Source: Actinomycetota bacterium
GTDB taxonomy: Bacteria; Actinomycetota; Acidimicrobiia; IMCC26256; PALSA-610
Assembly: GCA_005779395.1 (NCBI GenBank)
Contig: SXJP01000003.1
Span: forward strand, 1-64,000
DNA length: 64,000 nucleotides
Reading direction: 5' to 3'
The notes under the pieces: generated by a model
The model's input: only the letters and a program-made list of their open reading frames with translations
Told to the model about the DNA's origin: nothing
Database searches by the model: none
In this document: positions 16,585 to 27,500 of the stretch, piece after piece
How the letters are laid out: each line of letters opens with the position of its first letter
How positions within the stretch are numbered: the first letter of the stretch is position 1
Position numbers and translations under genes: made by a program

Positions 16585-18891
16585 TCATTCATCATCCACG
16601 ACAGTCACTGTCGAGGTCGGCCGCGCGAGCGGTACCGAACCGGCTGAGTCGATCACGACCTTAAAGCGTTCTGTGACTTCCTGCTCCGTGTCACCATTGA
16701 CGACGACCGTGATCGCGCCCGACACCTTGCCAGCGAGGATGCTGAGAGACCCCGATTTGGAAATGAAGTCCCCATCAGACATAGCAGTACCAGCGACTGA
16801 GCGATACTTGACTGTTGTCGCAGTCGCTCGGGCCGACGACAATGTCACTGTGAGTGTCACGGTCTTTTGCCCAGTGTCACCTTCGATTACTGACGCGTCG
16901 CCGATCGAGACGCCAACGACAGGATTTGTGTCATCGTCGAGCACTTTCCCACTCGCAACGTCGTGATCGGTCGACACGCCGGAACTCCCTGTTCCGGTCA
17001 CCTTCAGTTTGAATGTTTCGGTACCTTCGGCTAACAGGTCTCCGTTTATCAAGATCGAAATCTTCGCCGTCACAGCCCCGGCAGGAATCGAACCCGTACC
17101 TACCTTCGCGACATAGTCCGAGCCAGCAGTTGCAGTCCCGTTAGCAGTCTCATACTGGACCGGCGTCGATGACAGCCGCGGAGCCGACATCGTGACTGTG
17201 AAGACTGCATTCTGGGTTCCACTGTTGCCTTCGACGACAGCCGAGTCACCAACAGAAACCGAGGGCGCCACGGTCGTGTCGTCGTCGAGCACGGTTGCGG
17301 TCGCCTGAGTGGTTCCCCTCGCTGTGCCCGAGACCGAATTGATCACGAGTCGAAAATCCTCCGACCCTTCGACCAGGTCGTCTCCTGACACCGTGACTGA
17401 GATGGCTCCTGAGGTCTTGCCTGCAGCAATCGATAGCGATCCCGTTTTTGCGGAGTAGTCACTGCCGGTTACGGCCGTACCGTTGCCAGTCGAGTACGAC
17501 ACGGTCGTTGTGCCGGCCAACGCGGCTGACAAGACGACAGGGAACTTCAGTGAGTGCGTCGTCGTTGACTTGCCCTCGTATGTCCACGAGTCGCCGACGA
17601 AGACTGTTGGCGTATTAGGCATGAACGTTGCAGCGACCCCGGTGAGCCCAGATACGCCGACCACACATGTGGGGCTTGATCCAGCGCAGGCACCAGACCA
17701 ATTCTGCAAGTGATAACCAACGGCCGGAGTCGCCGTGAGATTCACGGTTGCTCCAGTGTCGACTGCAGTAAAGCAGGACACACCACAACTGATTTCACCA
17801 GGACTTGCATTGGCGGTCCCAGCACTTGACACGGTCCCGCCGACTGTCGATTGGCTCGCGCCAGTGTTCACAATCACATTCAACGTGGCTCTGTTGGGAC
17901 CGGCTGCGAGGTTGACAGCGACCATCTGCCGAGCAATCAGAGACCCAATGAAATTCGAGCAGTTATTCGGGTCGCCGGGTATTTCGTTACAGGTGACCTC
18001 GTTGTCGACTGGGTTAACAGGACCGGTGTAACGGTAGGTCACAGCAACTGTGACGGTTGCAACATCTCCAGGCTCTATCGGATCTTCAAGTTCGGATTCT
18101 TCGCCCCGGTTCGTGCCCGGGTCCGGTTGGAAGAGTTCGGCGATGGATGCAATTTGTGAATTATCGATCGCTTCTTGCACTTCCGGATCCGTCGCGAGTA
18201 ACTGATCGACGTCCACTGGATTCGCGCTCGATGCCTGGTACTTGACGACGAATACCGCGTCCGGGAACTGCGGTTCGGCTGGCTCAGGTACCTCTGCTGG
18301 AATCACGATGGTCTGAACGGCTTCTCCCGTCGGAGTCGCAACAACGCGCGAGACGATCGCTGGAACGCCTGGTTGCTTGAAATAGTCGCCAGTCGTCGTC
18401 CCGCCATATGGGGTAAGCACCCCAGTTGAGCCTGCACTCGAACCGCCGAGGTCGCACAGCCACGAGTACCTCTGCGCTCCTGGGGTTCCATTAAGGTGGA
18501 TACCAAAGTGATTGACGGCACCAATCGGCGTCTTGGAAGTCCACGCTCCTCCGACGTAATGCGACTTGTAACGAACAACTATTCCGCTGTGGCCATTCGG
18601 GAACGTCGCCGCAACTCCGGCCCCCGCCGAGCCATACGGATTCCCCGCATACGTGTAGGTCATCTGTGACGGTGTGACATCCTCAATCTCGATCTCGAAA
18701 CCCTCGCACTCCTTGTCAGTCCCGTTTGCGACATCGAAGTTCGTAGCGAACCCAATGATGGACGGCGCTGAAGCCCCAGCGGGCGTCTGTGCAGCGATTA
18801 CACCTGCTGACCCGACTGCTACCGCCAATGCAAGTGTCGCCATGCGCTTGCGAAGACGACTTACCTGCTGAGCCGTGGGCCGTCGATGCAT
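16585..18891 (-). CDS. Secreted protein with InlB-type repeat and three Calx-beta domains
   Basis: The 768-residue protein has a Sec signal peptide (MHRRPTAQQVSRLRKRM, then a hydrophobic stretch, cleavage near AGASA). The N-terminal part (about 42-330) is a beta-rich region of unknown family. A bacterial InlB/Big-like repeat follows (VDTGATVNLTATPAVGYHLQNW) and then three tandem Calx-beta modules, each marked by EG near the start and DDD/DDE at the end. Calx-beta modules bind calcium in adhesins and surface proteins. The protein stops exactly at the end of the last module, with no anchor, sortase motif or membrane helix. I chose the ATG at 18891 (GGAG about 6 bases upstream) over an in-frame TTG. 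Adhesion or matrix binding is likely but inferred. Confidence 0.8.
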   Translation of the reverse strand: MHRRPTAQQVSRLRKRMATLALAVAVGSAGVIAAQTPAGASAPSIIGFATNFDVANGTDKECEGFEIEIEDVTPSQMTYTYAGNPYGSAGAGVAATFPNGHSGIVVRYKSHYVGGAWTSKTPIGAVNHFGIHLNGTPGAQRYSWLCDLGGSSAGSTGVLTPYGGTTTGDYFKQPGVPAIVSRVVATPTGEAVQTIVIPAEVPEPAEPQFPDAVFVVKYQASSANPVDVDQLLATDPEVQEAIDNSQIASIAELFQPDPGTNRGEESELEDPIEPGDVATVTVAVTYRYTGPVNPVDNEVTCNEIPGDPNNCSNFIGSLIARQMVAVNLAAGPNRATLNVIVNTGASQSTVGGTVSSAGTANASPGEISCGVSCFTAVDTGATVNLTATPAVGYHLQNWSGACAGSSPTCVVGVSGLTGVAATFMPNTPTVFVGDSWTYEGKSTTTHSLKFPVVLSAALAGTTTVSYSTGNGTAVTGSDYSAKTGSLSIAAGKTSGAISVTVSGDDLVEGSEDFRLVINSVSGTARGTTQATATVLDDDTTVAPSVSVGDSAVVEGNSGTQNAVFTVTMSAPRLSSTPVQYETANGTATAGSDYVAKVGTGSIPAGAVTAKISILINGDLLAEGTETFKLKVTGTGSSGVSTDHDVASGKVLDDDTNPVVGVSIGDASVIEGDTGQKTVTLTVTLSSARATATTVKYRSVAGTAMSDGDFISKSGSLSILAGKVSGAITVVVNGDTEQEVTERFKVVIDSAGSVPLARPTSTVTVVDDE

Positions 18892-19079
18892 CTTGAACTC
18901 CAAACGCCTGTGGATACAACAGCTTTGAAGACTAAATATGGCCGTTCAAACCGTTATCCAAGGCTCATCCAAGAATCAGCCAAACTGTGACGGCGTTGCT
19001 CTGACACAAGTAACCGGCGTACATCCGCGCCCCTCGCTCCCTTGTTCGTAGCGCGGGTACCGCCCTAGGGTCTCGCGGC

Positions 19080-20183
19080 ATGCGATTTCGATGGCTGCTC
19101 ACGTGTCTTGCGATCGTTGCAGTCGTTGTACCGGGGCAGGCGAGTTCTGCGGTTGCTCCGGTGATCGTTGTCTCCTCTACTGAGAACCTTGCCGACGGAG
19201 CTCAAGTTTCGATTCGCGTGACTGAGCCGCTCGTAGACACTTCGGTTTCGATTCGCCAGTGTTACGGAACTGACTCAACCGACCAGTGCTGGACTTACGC
19301 GACAGGCATCCAAATGGTTGGCTCTGATCCCGTCAGTATCCCAGCGAGCCGAATGAACTTTTGGGGACAACCACTCGGACCGCTCGTCGACTGTGGGGTG
19401 ATCCAGTGCTTCCTACACATCGAGGCATCGCAAGCATTCCAGCCCGCGTACTTGATCCGCGATGTAGCACTCACTTTCGATTCAACACCTCCCGCAATTC
19501 GCCAACCGATCGCAGTCGCGGTCCCGAGCGTCGGGCTGGTAGGCCAGCAAGTCGTGCAGGTATCGGGACTCGGCTTCACTCCCAATGCCGAATTCCGTGT
19601 ACGGCAGTGCTGGGTTCCTTTCACGTATCCATGGCTCGAACGCTGCACTCACGGCAAGATCGTTGAATCAAGTTCAAGTGGTGTCGTTATGACACCACTT
19701 GTCGTAAGACGGCGGCTCACGAGACCTGAGTCGATCACCACCTGCGGAGACGGTGGTACGCCATGTTTTGTGATCGTGCAGCGTTCCGATGAACCAACAG
19801 AGCGCGCCATGATGATGATTTCGTTCACTGGCAGAACTTTCGAGCGCCCGAAACTCGTCCCGTTAGCCGTCACCGTTTCTGAAGATGTCGGGATCGCTAT
19901 GGTGCGCATTCGGCTCGATGCCAACCCTGATCGTTTGGTGAGCGCAGCAGCATTCGATTGGCACACACTGCCTTGGACCGCCAACGCTTCAGACTTTCAG
20001 GCGGCTAATCGGAGCACGCTGATTAGCCCATATCTCCCCGTCGTCTATCTACCGGTCAAGATCATCGACGATCCCATCGCTGAGACTGACGAGGTCGCCT
20101 TAGTCCAGGTCACGGACACAGTGAATGCCGGGATCGGTGGCTACAACGGCGTCGGCGCGGTGGTCATCATCGACAACGACTGA
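19080..20183 (+). CDS. Secreted protein with neocarzinostatin-like repeats and a Calx-beta-like tail
   Basis: The 367-residue protein begins with a signal peptide (MRFRWLLTCLAIVAVVVPGQASSA). Two domains with paired cysteines follow: residues about 27-135 (VSSTENLADGAQVSIRV, SIRQCYG..., CGVIQCFLHIEAS) and about 150-250 (VVQVSGLGFTPNAEFRVRQCW, CFVIVQRS). Both resemble the neocarzinostatin-like immunoglobulin fold seen in actinobacterial secreted proteins. The last 100 residues look like a divergent Calx-beta module ending VVIIDND at the C-terminus. No membrane anchor is present. No strong Shine-Dalgarno precedes the ATG. It is divergent from the Calx-beta gene at 16585-18891, with about 190 bases between them. 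Function unknown; probably a surface or matrix protein. Confidence 0.7.
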   Translation: MRFRWLLTCLAIVAVVVPGQASSAVAPVIVVSSTENLADGAQVSIRVTEPLVDTSVSIRQCYGTDSTDQCWTYATGIQMVGSDPVSIPASRMNFWGQPLGPLVDCGVIQCFLHIEASQAFQPAYLIRDVALTFDSTPPAIRQPIAVAVPSVGLVGQQVVQVSGLGFTPNAEFRVRQCWVPFTYPWLERCTHGKIVESSSSGVVMTPLVVRRRLTRPESITTCGDGGTPCFVIVQRSDEPTERAMMMISFTGRTFERPKLVPLAVTVSEDVGIAMVRIRLDANPDRLVSAAAFDWHTLPWTANASDFQAANRSTLISPYLPVVYLPVKIIDDPIAETDEVALVQVTDTVNAGIGGYNGVGAVVIIDND

Positions 20184-20252
20184 CACCCTAAGTCGTGTCC
20201 CACCCCTTTGCGATACTGCGAATGAACAGTCGATCAGCTTTTGGGAGGAAAC

Positions 20253-20747
20253 ATGAGTTGCACTGCATCGTCAACCGTCGATTCCGGTCGCCGAATCATT
20301 CTGCTCGACATCGAGAACCAGGTAGGTGGAGGGCGCTGCGGAGATGACCGCCTGCGACTAACCATCGATGGCTTCGAGACCGCCGTCGATGCTAAGTCCG
20401 ATGATCTGATTTTTGTTGCTGCGACCCCTCAACTTGCGTACAGCTATGGCCTGCTTCGCCCGAAACCGAGCGTCCGCTGCGCCTACGGTCAAGATGGCGC
20501 CGACCTGAGACTCATTACCGATGTGCCGATCGACTACGTATGCGATCGTGCAGACGAACTAATCATCGGGAGCGGAGACCACATCTTTATTGATCACGCC
20601 ATTGCGGCGCGCGACCGTGGTCTTCGCGTGCGCATAGTCGGCCCGAAGTTCGCGATCCACCACGTCTACTGGCAGCACGACTTCGAGATAATTCAACTCG
20701 CGAGCATCAAAGAGATGCGCCAAGCTTGCCTTGCGCTGGGTGCCTAA
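20253..20747 (+). CDS. NYN/PIN-like domain protein (putative ribonuclease)
   Basis: The 164-residue protein shows the PIN/NYN-type acidic pattern: IILLDIENQVGG (first Asp with DIEN resembling the D-x-N of NYN), a middle DGADLRLITD, and IIGSGDHIFIDHAIAARDRG, close to the SGDGDF-type motif. NYN domains are metal-dependent RNA nucleases. There is no accessory RNA-binding domain or obvious partner antitoxin, so function cannot be fixed further. The ATG at 20253 lies four bases after GGGAGG and is preferred over an upstream in-frame TTG. Its neighbours are secreted proteins, which gives no hint. The match is by motif inspection only. Confidence 0.6.
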   Translation: MSCTASSTVDSGRRIILLDIENQVGGGRCGDDRLRLTIDGFETAVDAKSDDLIFVAATPQLAYSYGLLRPKPSVRCAYGQDGADLRLITDVPIDYVCDRADELIIGSGDHIFIDHAIAARDRGLRVRIVGPKFAIHHVYWQHDFEIIQLASIKEMRQACLALGA

Positions 20748-20892
20748 GTAGCGCCAAACACCGTTCGCAACGCGAGTGTGAACTTCGTCTCAACTACGCA
20801 CCAAATCATCCCCCTCTCTGATATAGATGTTTCATCATGTTTGCGCTTTTCATCTGGGTCGGTCTTTTCTTATTCAAATGAAAGGTACGGAT

Positions 20893-22467
20893 GTGAAGAA
20901 CTCAATGTTCAAGTCGAAATGGCTTGCAGTAGCGGTGACAGTCGGGGCAATCCTGACAACCGCAGTACCACAGGCAAATGCAGCACGAGTCAATCCCCGA
21001 ATCATCGGGGGCGAAGAAACAGACATACCCACCGTTCCATGGACCGTGGCACTCATGACGGTCGTTGAAGGCAACGTCAACCCGATCCAATTCCGCGGTG
21101 GAACCCTTATCGATGAGTCATGGGTCCTAACTGCAGCGCACTGTGCCGAGTGGTTTGTTCCTTGGGAATACGAGGAAGAATATGAAGCCCCGCTCGATCG
21201 TTTCGTGGCGACCGGTGAGTCGGACTTACGCAATCTCGAAGTCGCCGACCTGCTTGAAGTAGACGAAATAGTTCTCCATCCCCAATATGACGGGTTGTGA
21301 CTTACAAGCGATGTCGCGTTGTTGCATCTTGCAGCGCCAATCCAAGGCGCGACAACGCTCGCATTGAACACAGACTCTGCGTTTCCAGCATTCGGGACTG
21401 CGGTATCTGCCTACGGTTGGGGCATGTGGCAAGTTGATATCAGCGTGGGTGAGAACTTGCTCCAAGGAGTCGAGATGACCTCGATGTCCGAAGGCAACCG
21501 GCGCTGCGGAAAACACAGCAGCGACTATCAAGAAGCGCACCACCTATGTGCTGGCGACCTTGAAGGCAAGAAAAGTGCATGCTGTGGCGACTCCGGCGGT
21601 CCGCTAGTTGCTTACACCCCTGAGCCAGTCCTTGTTGGCTCTACTAGTTGGGGCTACGGATGTGGTCTCAAGGACTACCCAGGAATGTTCGCTAGGACGT
21701 CGAAATATGCCGCGTGGATCGCCGAGACAATGAACCCAACACCTCGAGCGATAAGCATCGGCGACGTCTCAGTGCAAGAGGGTGACGCAAATGGACCGCG
21801 TTGGGCTTACTTCAACGTGGTCCTCGACAGGCCAGCTACCCAACCGATTTCAGTCGAATACCGCACCGTCGCTGGTACTGCGACAGCGGGCAAGGACTTC
21901 GTCGCTGACAGCGGAACTCTCGAGATGTACCCAGGAGACACCGAAACAGTGATAGCCATAGAAATAAAGTCCGACAAGACCAAAGAGTCGAACGAGAACT
22001 TTACGATCGTGCTCGAGAACCCATCTGGCACAACAATCGCTAGAGGTGTCGGCACCGGAACAATTCTTAACGATGACCCGAATACAAAGTTGGGTCTAGG
22101 AATCGACGATGTCAAGGTCGGCGAAGGCGATATCGCTTACAACGATTTGATCGATTGGATATTCGGAACAGGTCAAGACCGAAATGTCGCCGCATTCACA
22201 GTCTCCCCGAACAAAGCGCCTGGCAAGACGGTGACTGTGAACTACGCGACCACTGTCAGCAGCGCGGGAGCTGAAGACTTCGACGCGACCAGCAGACAGC
22301 TCACGTTCACGGCCAAACAGACATGGCAATTCCTGCTGGTGCCGTTCCAAGCTGATGGCACAGTCGAAATAGACGAAACCTTCACGGTCACTTTCAGTGG
22401 TGCAAGTGGTGCCGGCGTAATCCTCACTCGAGCTGTCGGTACTGGAACAATTCTCAACGACGATTAG
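20893..22467 (+). pseudogene. Secreted trypsin-fold (S1) protease with two Calx-beta domains, broken by in-frame TGA
   Basis: The reading frame encodes a signal peptide (VKNSMFKSKWLAVAV..., cleavage near ANA), an activation site PRIIGGEE, the catalytic His in LTAAHC, the catalytic Asp in TSDVALLHL and the catalytic Ser in CCGDSGGP. Two Calx-beta modules follow, each ending in GTILNDD. A TGA at 21298-21300 lies between His and Asp in the same frame, so without readthrough only about 135 residues would be made and no active protease. Residue 189 by chymotrypsin numbering is Ser (KSACCGDS), suggesting chymotrypsin-like rather than trypsin-like specificity. The rest of the frame is intact, implying a recent nonsense mutation, a sequence error or readthrough. 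The GTG start follows AAAGG; an upstream ATG at 20878 is an alternative. Confidence 0.8.
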
Positions 22468-22473
22468 CAATTA

Positions 22474-24492
22474 CTAGAGCAGCGTCTCGGTGCTTCCGGT
22501 TCGTTGTAAATGAACCTTCAGTAGTTGCGGAGCTAACCACTCCGCAACTAGTTCTGTTGTCTCTGGTGTGAAATGCACGCCATCTGGCCTAAGCGTTGCA
22601 TCGTCGTCTCGCTCGGCAATCCATGCCGCGAGATCGACCACGACTACGCCATTTGTACTCGCGGCGACCTCGGCGAGGATTTCGCGAAATCGTTCCATGC
22701 GTTCCGGGTCTGATTCGGAATATGGCTCTGTGCGCGAGCGGCCATCTATTCGACCAACATCTATATCTGGACTTGCGAGCAACACAACCGTCCCTGCGTG
22801 TTTTAGTAACGAATCAACTCCGATCTGTAGCGCAGCGCTAAGCGCACTATCGAGCGCTTCATCCTCGCCAATTGTGAGCGTCGGGCCACCGTCGACGAGT
22901 CGATGATCGGTCACGTCGAACGGCCCTAACTGCACGACAGCGACATCCACTGGGTGCTCGGCCGCTGCCTCTGCCCAGTCGGTCTGCCAATCGTCGCAGT
23001 ACTCAGGCGCGACTTCTTCGACATCCCGGACAACGCGCGTGGCATTGGCAAGCAACGCACACCCCAGCTTGGAGCTACCCAGTTCGCTGACAATGTCGTT
23101 CGGGCGCTCGATGCTGTATTCCAAGATGCCGAGGGAACTCATGAGCGCCGACGAATCCCCATAGAAACTGACTCGTGGTGCGGTTGAGTCGCCAACTACC
23201 TGAGCGAGTCGCGCCAGGTCGCGATCGAAGATTTGTGGCAGTCCCGCGAACGGATCAACTCGCGATTGTGGTGCCGCTATCGAGCTAACACCAAAGATGA
23301 GTGCGGCTGTTACCGCCATCGCAGTTGGCACATACACCCAAGGCCGTGCTCCCCTGAGTCGTTTGCCAGATCGAATTGGTCGTTCGAGATACTTAGAAGA
23401 AATGCCAGCTACGGCGAGCGTCATCGGAAATGCAACAAACAACCGAGTTGGTGGCGTCCAACGTGAGTTTGCTTCAAGCCACGTGAGTATTGGAAAGTGC
23501 GCGAGGTAGGCACCGTAGGAAACGACACCAACCCAGGCGAGTGGTCTGAATGCCAGGACTCTTTGAACCGCGCTCCCTGGTTGAAGCACACCGATAATCA
23601 CAGCAAGTGTCAGCGATGAATACGCTGCTAGTCCGCCTCGGTACACCACAGGCGAATCGAAGTGTGCTGTGGCCCACAATGCCAGCATCGCTATTAGTGC
23701 AAGCGAGCTGACCGCATCAACGACGTGTCGGTAGATGCCTGTGAATGGAGTCGGCCGATAACTCCACGCAATCGCGAGAAGTGAGCCGGCCAGGAACTCG
23801 ACAACTCGAACATCGGTGCCCCAATACAAACGGTCGAGTGCAACATCTCGTCCCAACAAGACATGCGCCCATATCAGCGACGCGATCACTAGACCGCCGA
23901 GCACAGCCGCTAGCGCGCGACGCGACCCGCTGCCCACGGCAAGTACTGCCGTTACAAGAGCTGGCAGAATTAGATAGAACTGCTCCTCGATCGCCAGGGT
24001 CCAAAAATGTGTGAACGGCGATGGGCTTGCAAATGTCGCGCCATAAGCATCACCAGCAGCAATGAACCGCCAATTCGCTAAGTAACCGAGTGCTCCGAGC
24101 GAGTCGCCTCGCATTCGTGCGAGTTGGCTTGAGTCACCGAATACCCACGCACCAAAAATGATGACGACAATCGCGACCGTCGCTGCTGGCATCAGCCGTC
24201 GAAGCCTGCGATTCCAAAAATTCTTTAGAGAGATTCGCCCCGTGCGCAAGTGTTCAACGAGCAAGAGACTCGTGATCAAAAAACCAGACAAGGTAAAGAA
24301 CGTAGAGACACTTAAGAATGCGCCCGGTGCCCAACCGACTTGTGAGTGGTAGATGATGATCGCTACTAGTGCAAGGCCGCGCAGGCCGTCGAGACCAGCG
24401 TGGTAGCCGAGCGAGATTGGCTTGTCTCTAACTCCTAGAGCGATATCGCCCTCATGAACTGGTCCCGACATCGGTCGTGACGATAGTGGCAT
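22474..24492 (-). CDS. OafA-type membrane acyltransferase with SGNH domain
   Basis: The 672-residue protein has an acyltransferase-3 membrane domain (about 30-390, ten or so helices) with the signature LDGLRGLALVAIIIYH at about 34-49 and the loop RRLRRLMPAA. A C-terminal SGNH hydrolase-like domain (about 415-665) follows, with the block I motif VSFYGDSSA and the block V motif DGVHFTPE. Such fusions O-acetylate cell-surface polysaccharide or peptidoglycan sugars. Its Shine-Dalgarno (TGAGGA) overlaps the stop codon of the upstream secreted propeller/GH gene, so the two are probably coupled. The substrate cannot be read from sequence. It converges on the protease gene six bases away. Confidence 0.9.
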   Translation of the reverse strand: MPLSSRPMSGPVHEGDIALGVRDKPISLGYHAGLDGLRGLALVAIIIYHSQVGWAPGAFLSVSTFFTLSGFLITSLLLVEHLRTGRISLKNFWNRRLRRLMPAATVAIVVIIFGAWVFGDSSQLARMRGDSLGALGYLANWRFIAAGDAYGATFASPSPFTHFWTLAIEEQFYLILPALVTAVLAVGSGSRRALAAVLGGLVIASLIWAHVLLGRDVALDRLYWGTDVRVVEFLAGSLLAIAWSYRPTPFTGIYRHVVDAVSSLALIAMLALWATAHFDSPVVYRGGLAAYSSLTLAVIIGVLQPGSAVQRVLAFRPLAWVGVVSYGAYLAHFPILTWLEANSRWTPPTRLFVAFPMTLAVAGISSKYLERPIRSGKRLRGARPWVYVPTAMAVTAALIFGVSSIAAPQSRVDPFAGLPQIFDRDLARLAQVVGDSTAPRVSFYGDSSALMSSLGILEYSIERPNDIVSELGSSKLGCALLANATRVVRDVEEVAPEYCDDWQTDWAEAAAEHPVDVAVVQLGPFDVTDHRLVDGGPTLTIGEDEALDSALSAALQIGVDSLLKHAGTVVLLASPDIDVGRIDGRSRTEPYSESDPERMERFREILAEVAASTNGVVVVDLAAWIAERDDDATLRPDGVHFTPETTELVAEWLAPQLLKVHLQRTGSTETLL

Positions 24493-24503
24493 TCAGATAG
24501 TCC

Positions 24504-27500
24504 TCAGCCACAACCGCCAATCGCGTAATCGAGCGCAGTCGCGAACAGCGACCACCCAGTGGCGGTAAATGCATCCATCGCTGCCGACCCTCCCGGAAAA
24601 CCAATTCGGCAACCAGGTGCTGTTCCGACAGTAAGCACGTCGCCAGATTGATAAACGAACAGAGTTGGGTTCGACCCGTTGTAAGCGATGACATCAGCGC
24701 TCGCTAATGGTCGGCCGAACGCGATCGAGCGTGTAGTGGTTGTGATCGTCTGCGTTCCGTTGAGTCCAGCTCGCAATGGGTGGTTGATACTCGACATCAC
24801 GATCTGTGTCGCGTTGGTGCTCCCATAGTCGGTCAGAGCCACTGTGCCAGTCATGCGTAAATCGTCATACGTGTACGGCTTCCAAGTCAGGATTGGAGTC
24901 GTTATCTCTCGTAGTCGCGCCGCTGGTGACTCTGAGCTCGATGCCGAAATCACAACGGCCTTGACGCCCGTAGCATCAGAAGACTGCACGACGGCATCGT
25001 CTATCACCTCAACGACTCTGCCGCCTTGACTCATGTGACTCACTGCCGCGACATCTGCGGCATTTAGCGCAAGTGGGTTGCCTACAACAAACACGACGTC
25101 GGGCTCAGGCGCCAACGGAGGTGGAGGGGGAGGAGTGCCATCTCCGCCGAAGAACTCATCGGCCGCCAAGGCCTGCACGGCAGCGAGCGTTGCAGGCGAG
25201 CTATCGACCCACCATTGGCAGTTAGTGCCGGGGGCAGTATGAACCTGGTTGAAGTGGAGCACACCTTCGAACTGTTCCCATCCAGGCAACTTCAACAATG
25301 CGCGCAACTCGGTCATCCATGTCGCTTTGCGGTTCGGGTCAACAATGTCTTCGGTACTAGCGAACTCCGACAACCAAAGTTCAGCCTCTGGGTGCAATGT
25401 GCCGAATGTACGCAGACCACCAAGAATCTGGTCCGGCGTTTCCCACGCGACCTGCTCGTTGGTTCGGCATCTCGACCAGTTGTACGCGTCCGCGCCAATT
25501 TGATCTACGACATCGTCTCCTGGATACCAAAGAGGCGCCGCGCGACGATCATCGAGTGGCATAAGGAAGCTGTAGCTAGTCATGATCCACATGAACTCAA
25601 CCTTGTCCGCGTTGTTATTTCGGAAGATTTCTACGACCTTGCGGTACGCCGCAATGAATTCGTCATCTGTGCCGAACGGGATGTCCTCGACTGTCTCTGG
25701 CTCATGATGAAACGAGAACGAAATCGGCGCGCCAAAATCTCGCACTCGTTGTGCCCAAGAAACGATCTCGGCGTAGACCGCCGAGCCAGGAGCCGCATTG
25801 GCTATCTCGCTCCATGACACTCGAGTTGCGTTGGAGCGCATTGGATACACGGATAAGACAAGATCATGGCCAGAGTCACGTAACCAGTTGTGATTCTGAG
25901 AAGGGAATGCTTCGTCCCAGGTCCGAAACACCCTCACGACATCTAACGGGCGATCGACTTGTGATTCGAACCTTTGGATCGCTTGCTCTTCGGTTTCGCC
26001 ATCATTCGTTCTGACGAATGCTCCATATTTGAGAGCGCCGGCCGCTAGCGGTGGCAGTGGACCGTCGGCCTGCGTGGTCCAAAAGTCGCCACTCGTCCCC
26101 CACGGAATCGTGCCATTCGCCTTATCGATTGCGTAGCGCCCAGCGACGCCGACTGCTCCACTAGCTGTCACGGAGGCGGAGTAGAAACGACCATCGGACC
26201 ACGCCAGATAAGCGCGGTCGCCGATGATTTCAAAACCCCTTATCGCGCTGCCTCCCGAAGTGGATGCGATGAACTCCTCGGCGCCCAGAACGCTCGCATC
26301 CAAGCCGAACCATCGCCAGAACACACTGTCGGACCCGAGTTTCGTGTAGTAGATCCGGCCGCGAGAAAACGCGAGGGATCTAACCCTGTCAGTCCAACCG
26401 CGCGGCAGCGTCGTTGGGTAGCCAGCATCGGTAATCAAGTCGAGAGGTACACCAGCCGAAGCGCCATCCCAGGTACGCGAGTAGAAGCGACCATCCCCAG
26501 TGACGTAGTAAACGTGCCCGCGCTGGCTAAACGCACCAAGTATCGACGCCGGTTCGAGCGATGAATCAACCAGCGCCGTGTCGGTAGCGGTGGCTCCATC
26601 GAAGTCAACATCGCGAACTTCATTGCCGCGAACATGATGGAAGGTGACGGGCAACTTCACGTCCGTCGGTTGCACAGGCACACGTCCGCCAAAGAGTGGT
26701 AGCGCTCCGAGCCTCGGATGATATTCGTGACCTAGCGAGTTCGTGTCGCTGCCGACGTAGAGGCGATCGGCTGTTGCCACGAGGGCGAACGCTCCTACGC
26801 CACGCTCTCGCGTTGGATTCCAGCGCAGCGGCATACCCGTGAGCGGATCAAGCGCAGCTATCCCGTCGCGATCGACTGCGCCGTCTCCGGCGGCGTTCGA
26901 CGCCCAAGAGTTGTTCTGCCAGCGCGAGTGACCGCCGTTGTATACGGCCGTTGCAGTAACTGCGACCGACCACAAAGAGTCGCCGCCGGTGTAGTTGACC
27001 CACGTTGGTTGTTGGTTTGCTCCGCTCGTGCCACCTTCCCAACGCGAAGTCGAGTCACACAACGCTGGTGCGCGCCTATAGGCACCAGTAGAAACCACAG
27101 CGAAATAGCTTCCGTCAGGCGAAAAATCGACATCGCGCAAGTAGTAATAGAAACTCGGCTCGCACACGTTGCCGAAGCGATCGGTTTGCCAAGTGGAGAG
27201 CGTGGCGTTAGCGCCAGCTAAATCCCATTGAGCGATCTGCATGCGGCTCTGACCGTCAATAATTGTGAAACTGCCTATTGCTACAAGGCGACTTCCGTCG
27301 GGCGACACATCAACTTTTGCGACAGTTGGAGAGCCCTGGAAGGCCACTCCGATATCTGAGTTCGGACCCGCGAGCAATGCTCCGGTTTCTGCATCGAGTC
27401 CGGCCATACGCAGCCGTGCCGTGCCGTTAACTTGCGTGAACGACCCGCCGATATACAGCTGACCCGAGTTATACACGACGTCGTTGACCGCGGAAGTTGT

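Noticed and set aside
18909..18917. DnaA-like box TGTGGATAC upstream of the Calx-beta gene
   Set aside because: A single one-mismatch match with no neighbours is expected by chance in 64 kb.
21298..21300. Selenocysteine or reassigned TGA in the protease
   Set aside because: No SECIS-like hairpin is evident after it, and TGA ends many intact genes here (for example purA and dnaK).
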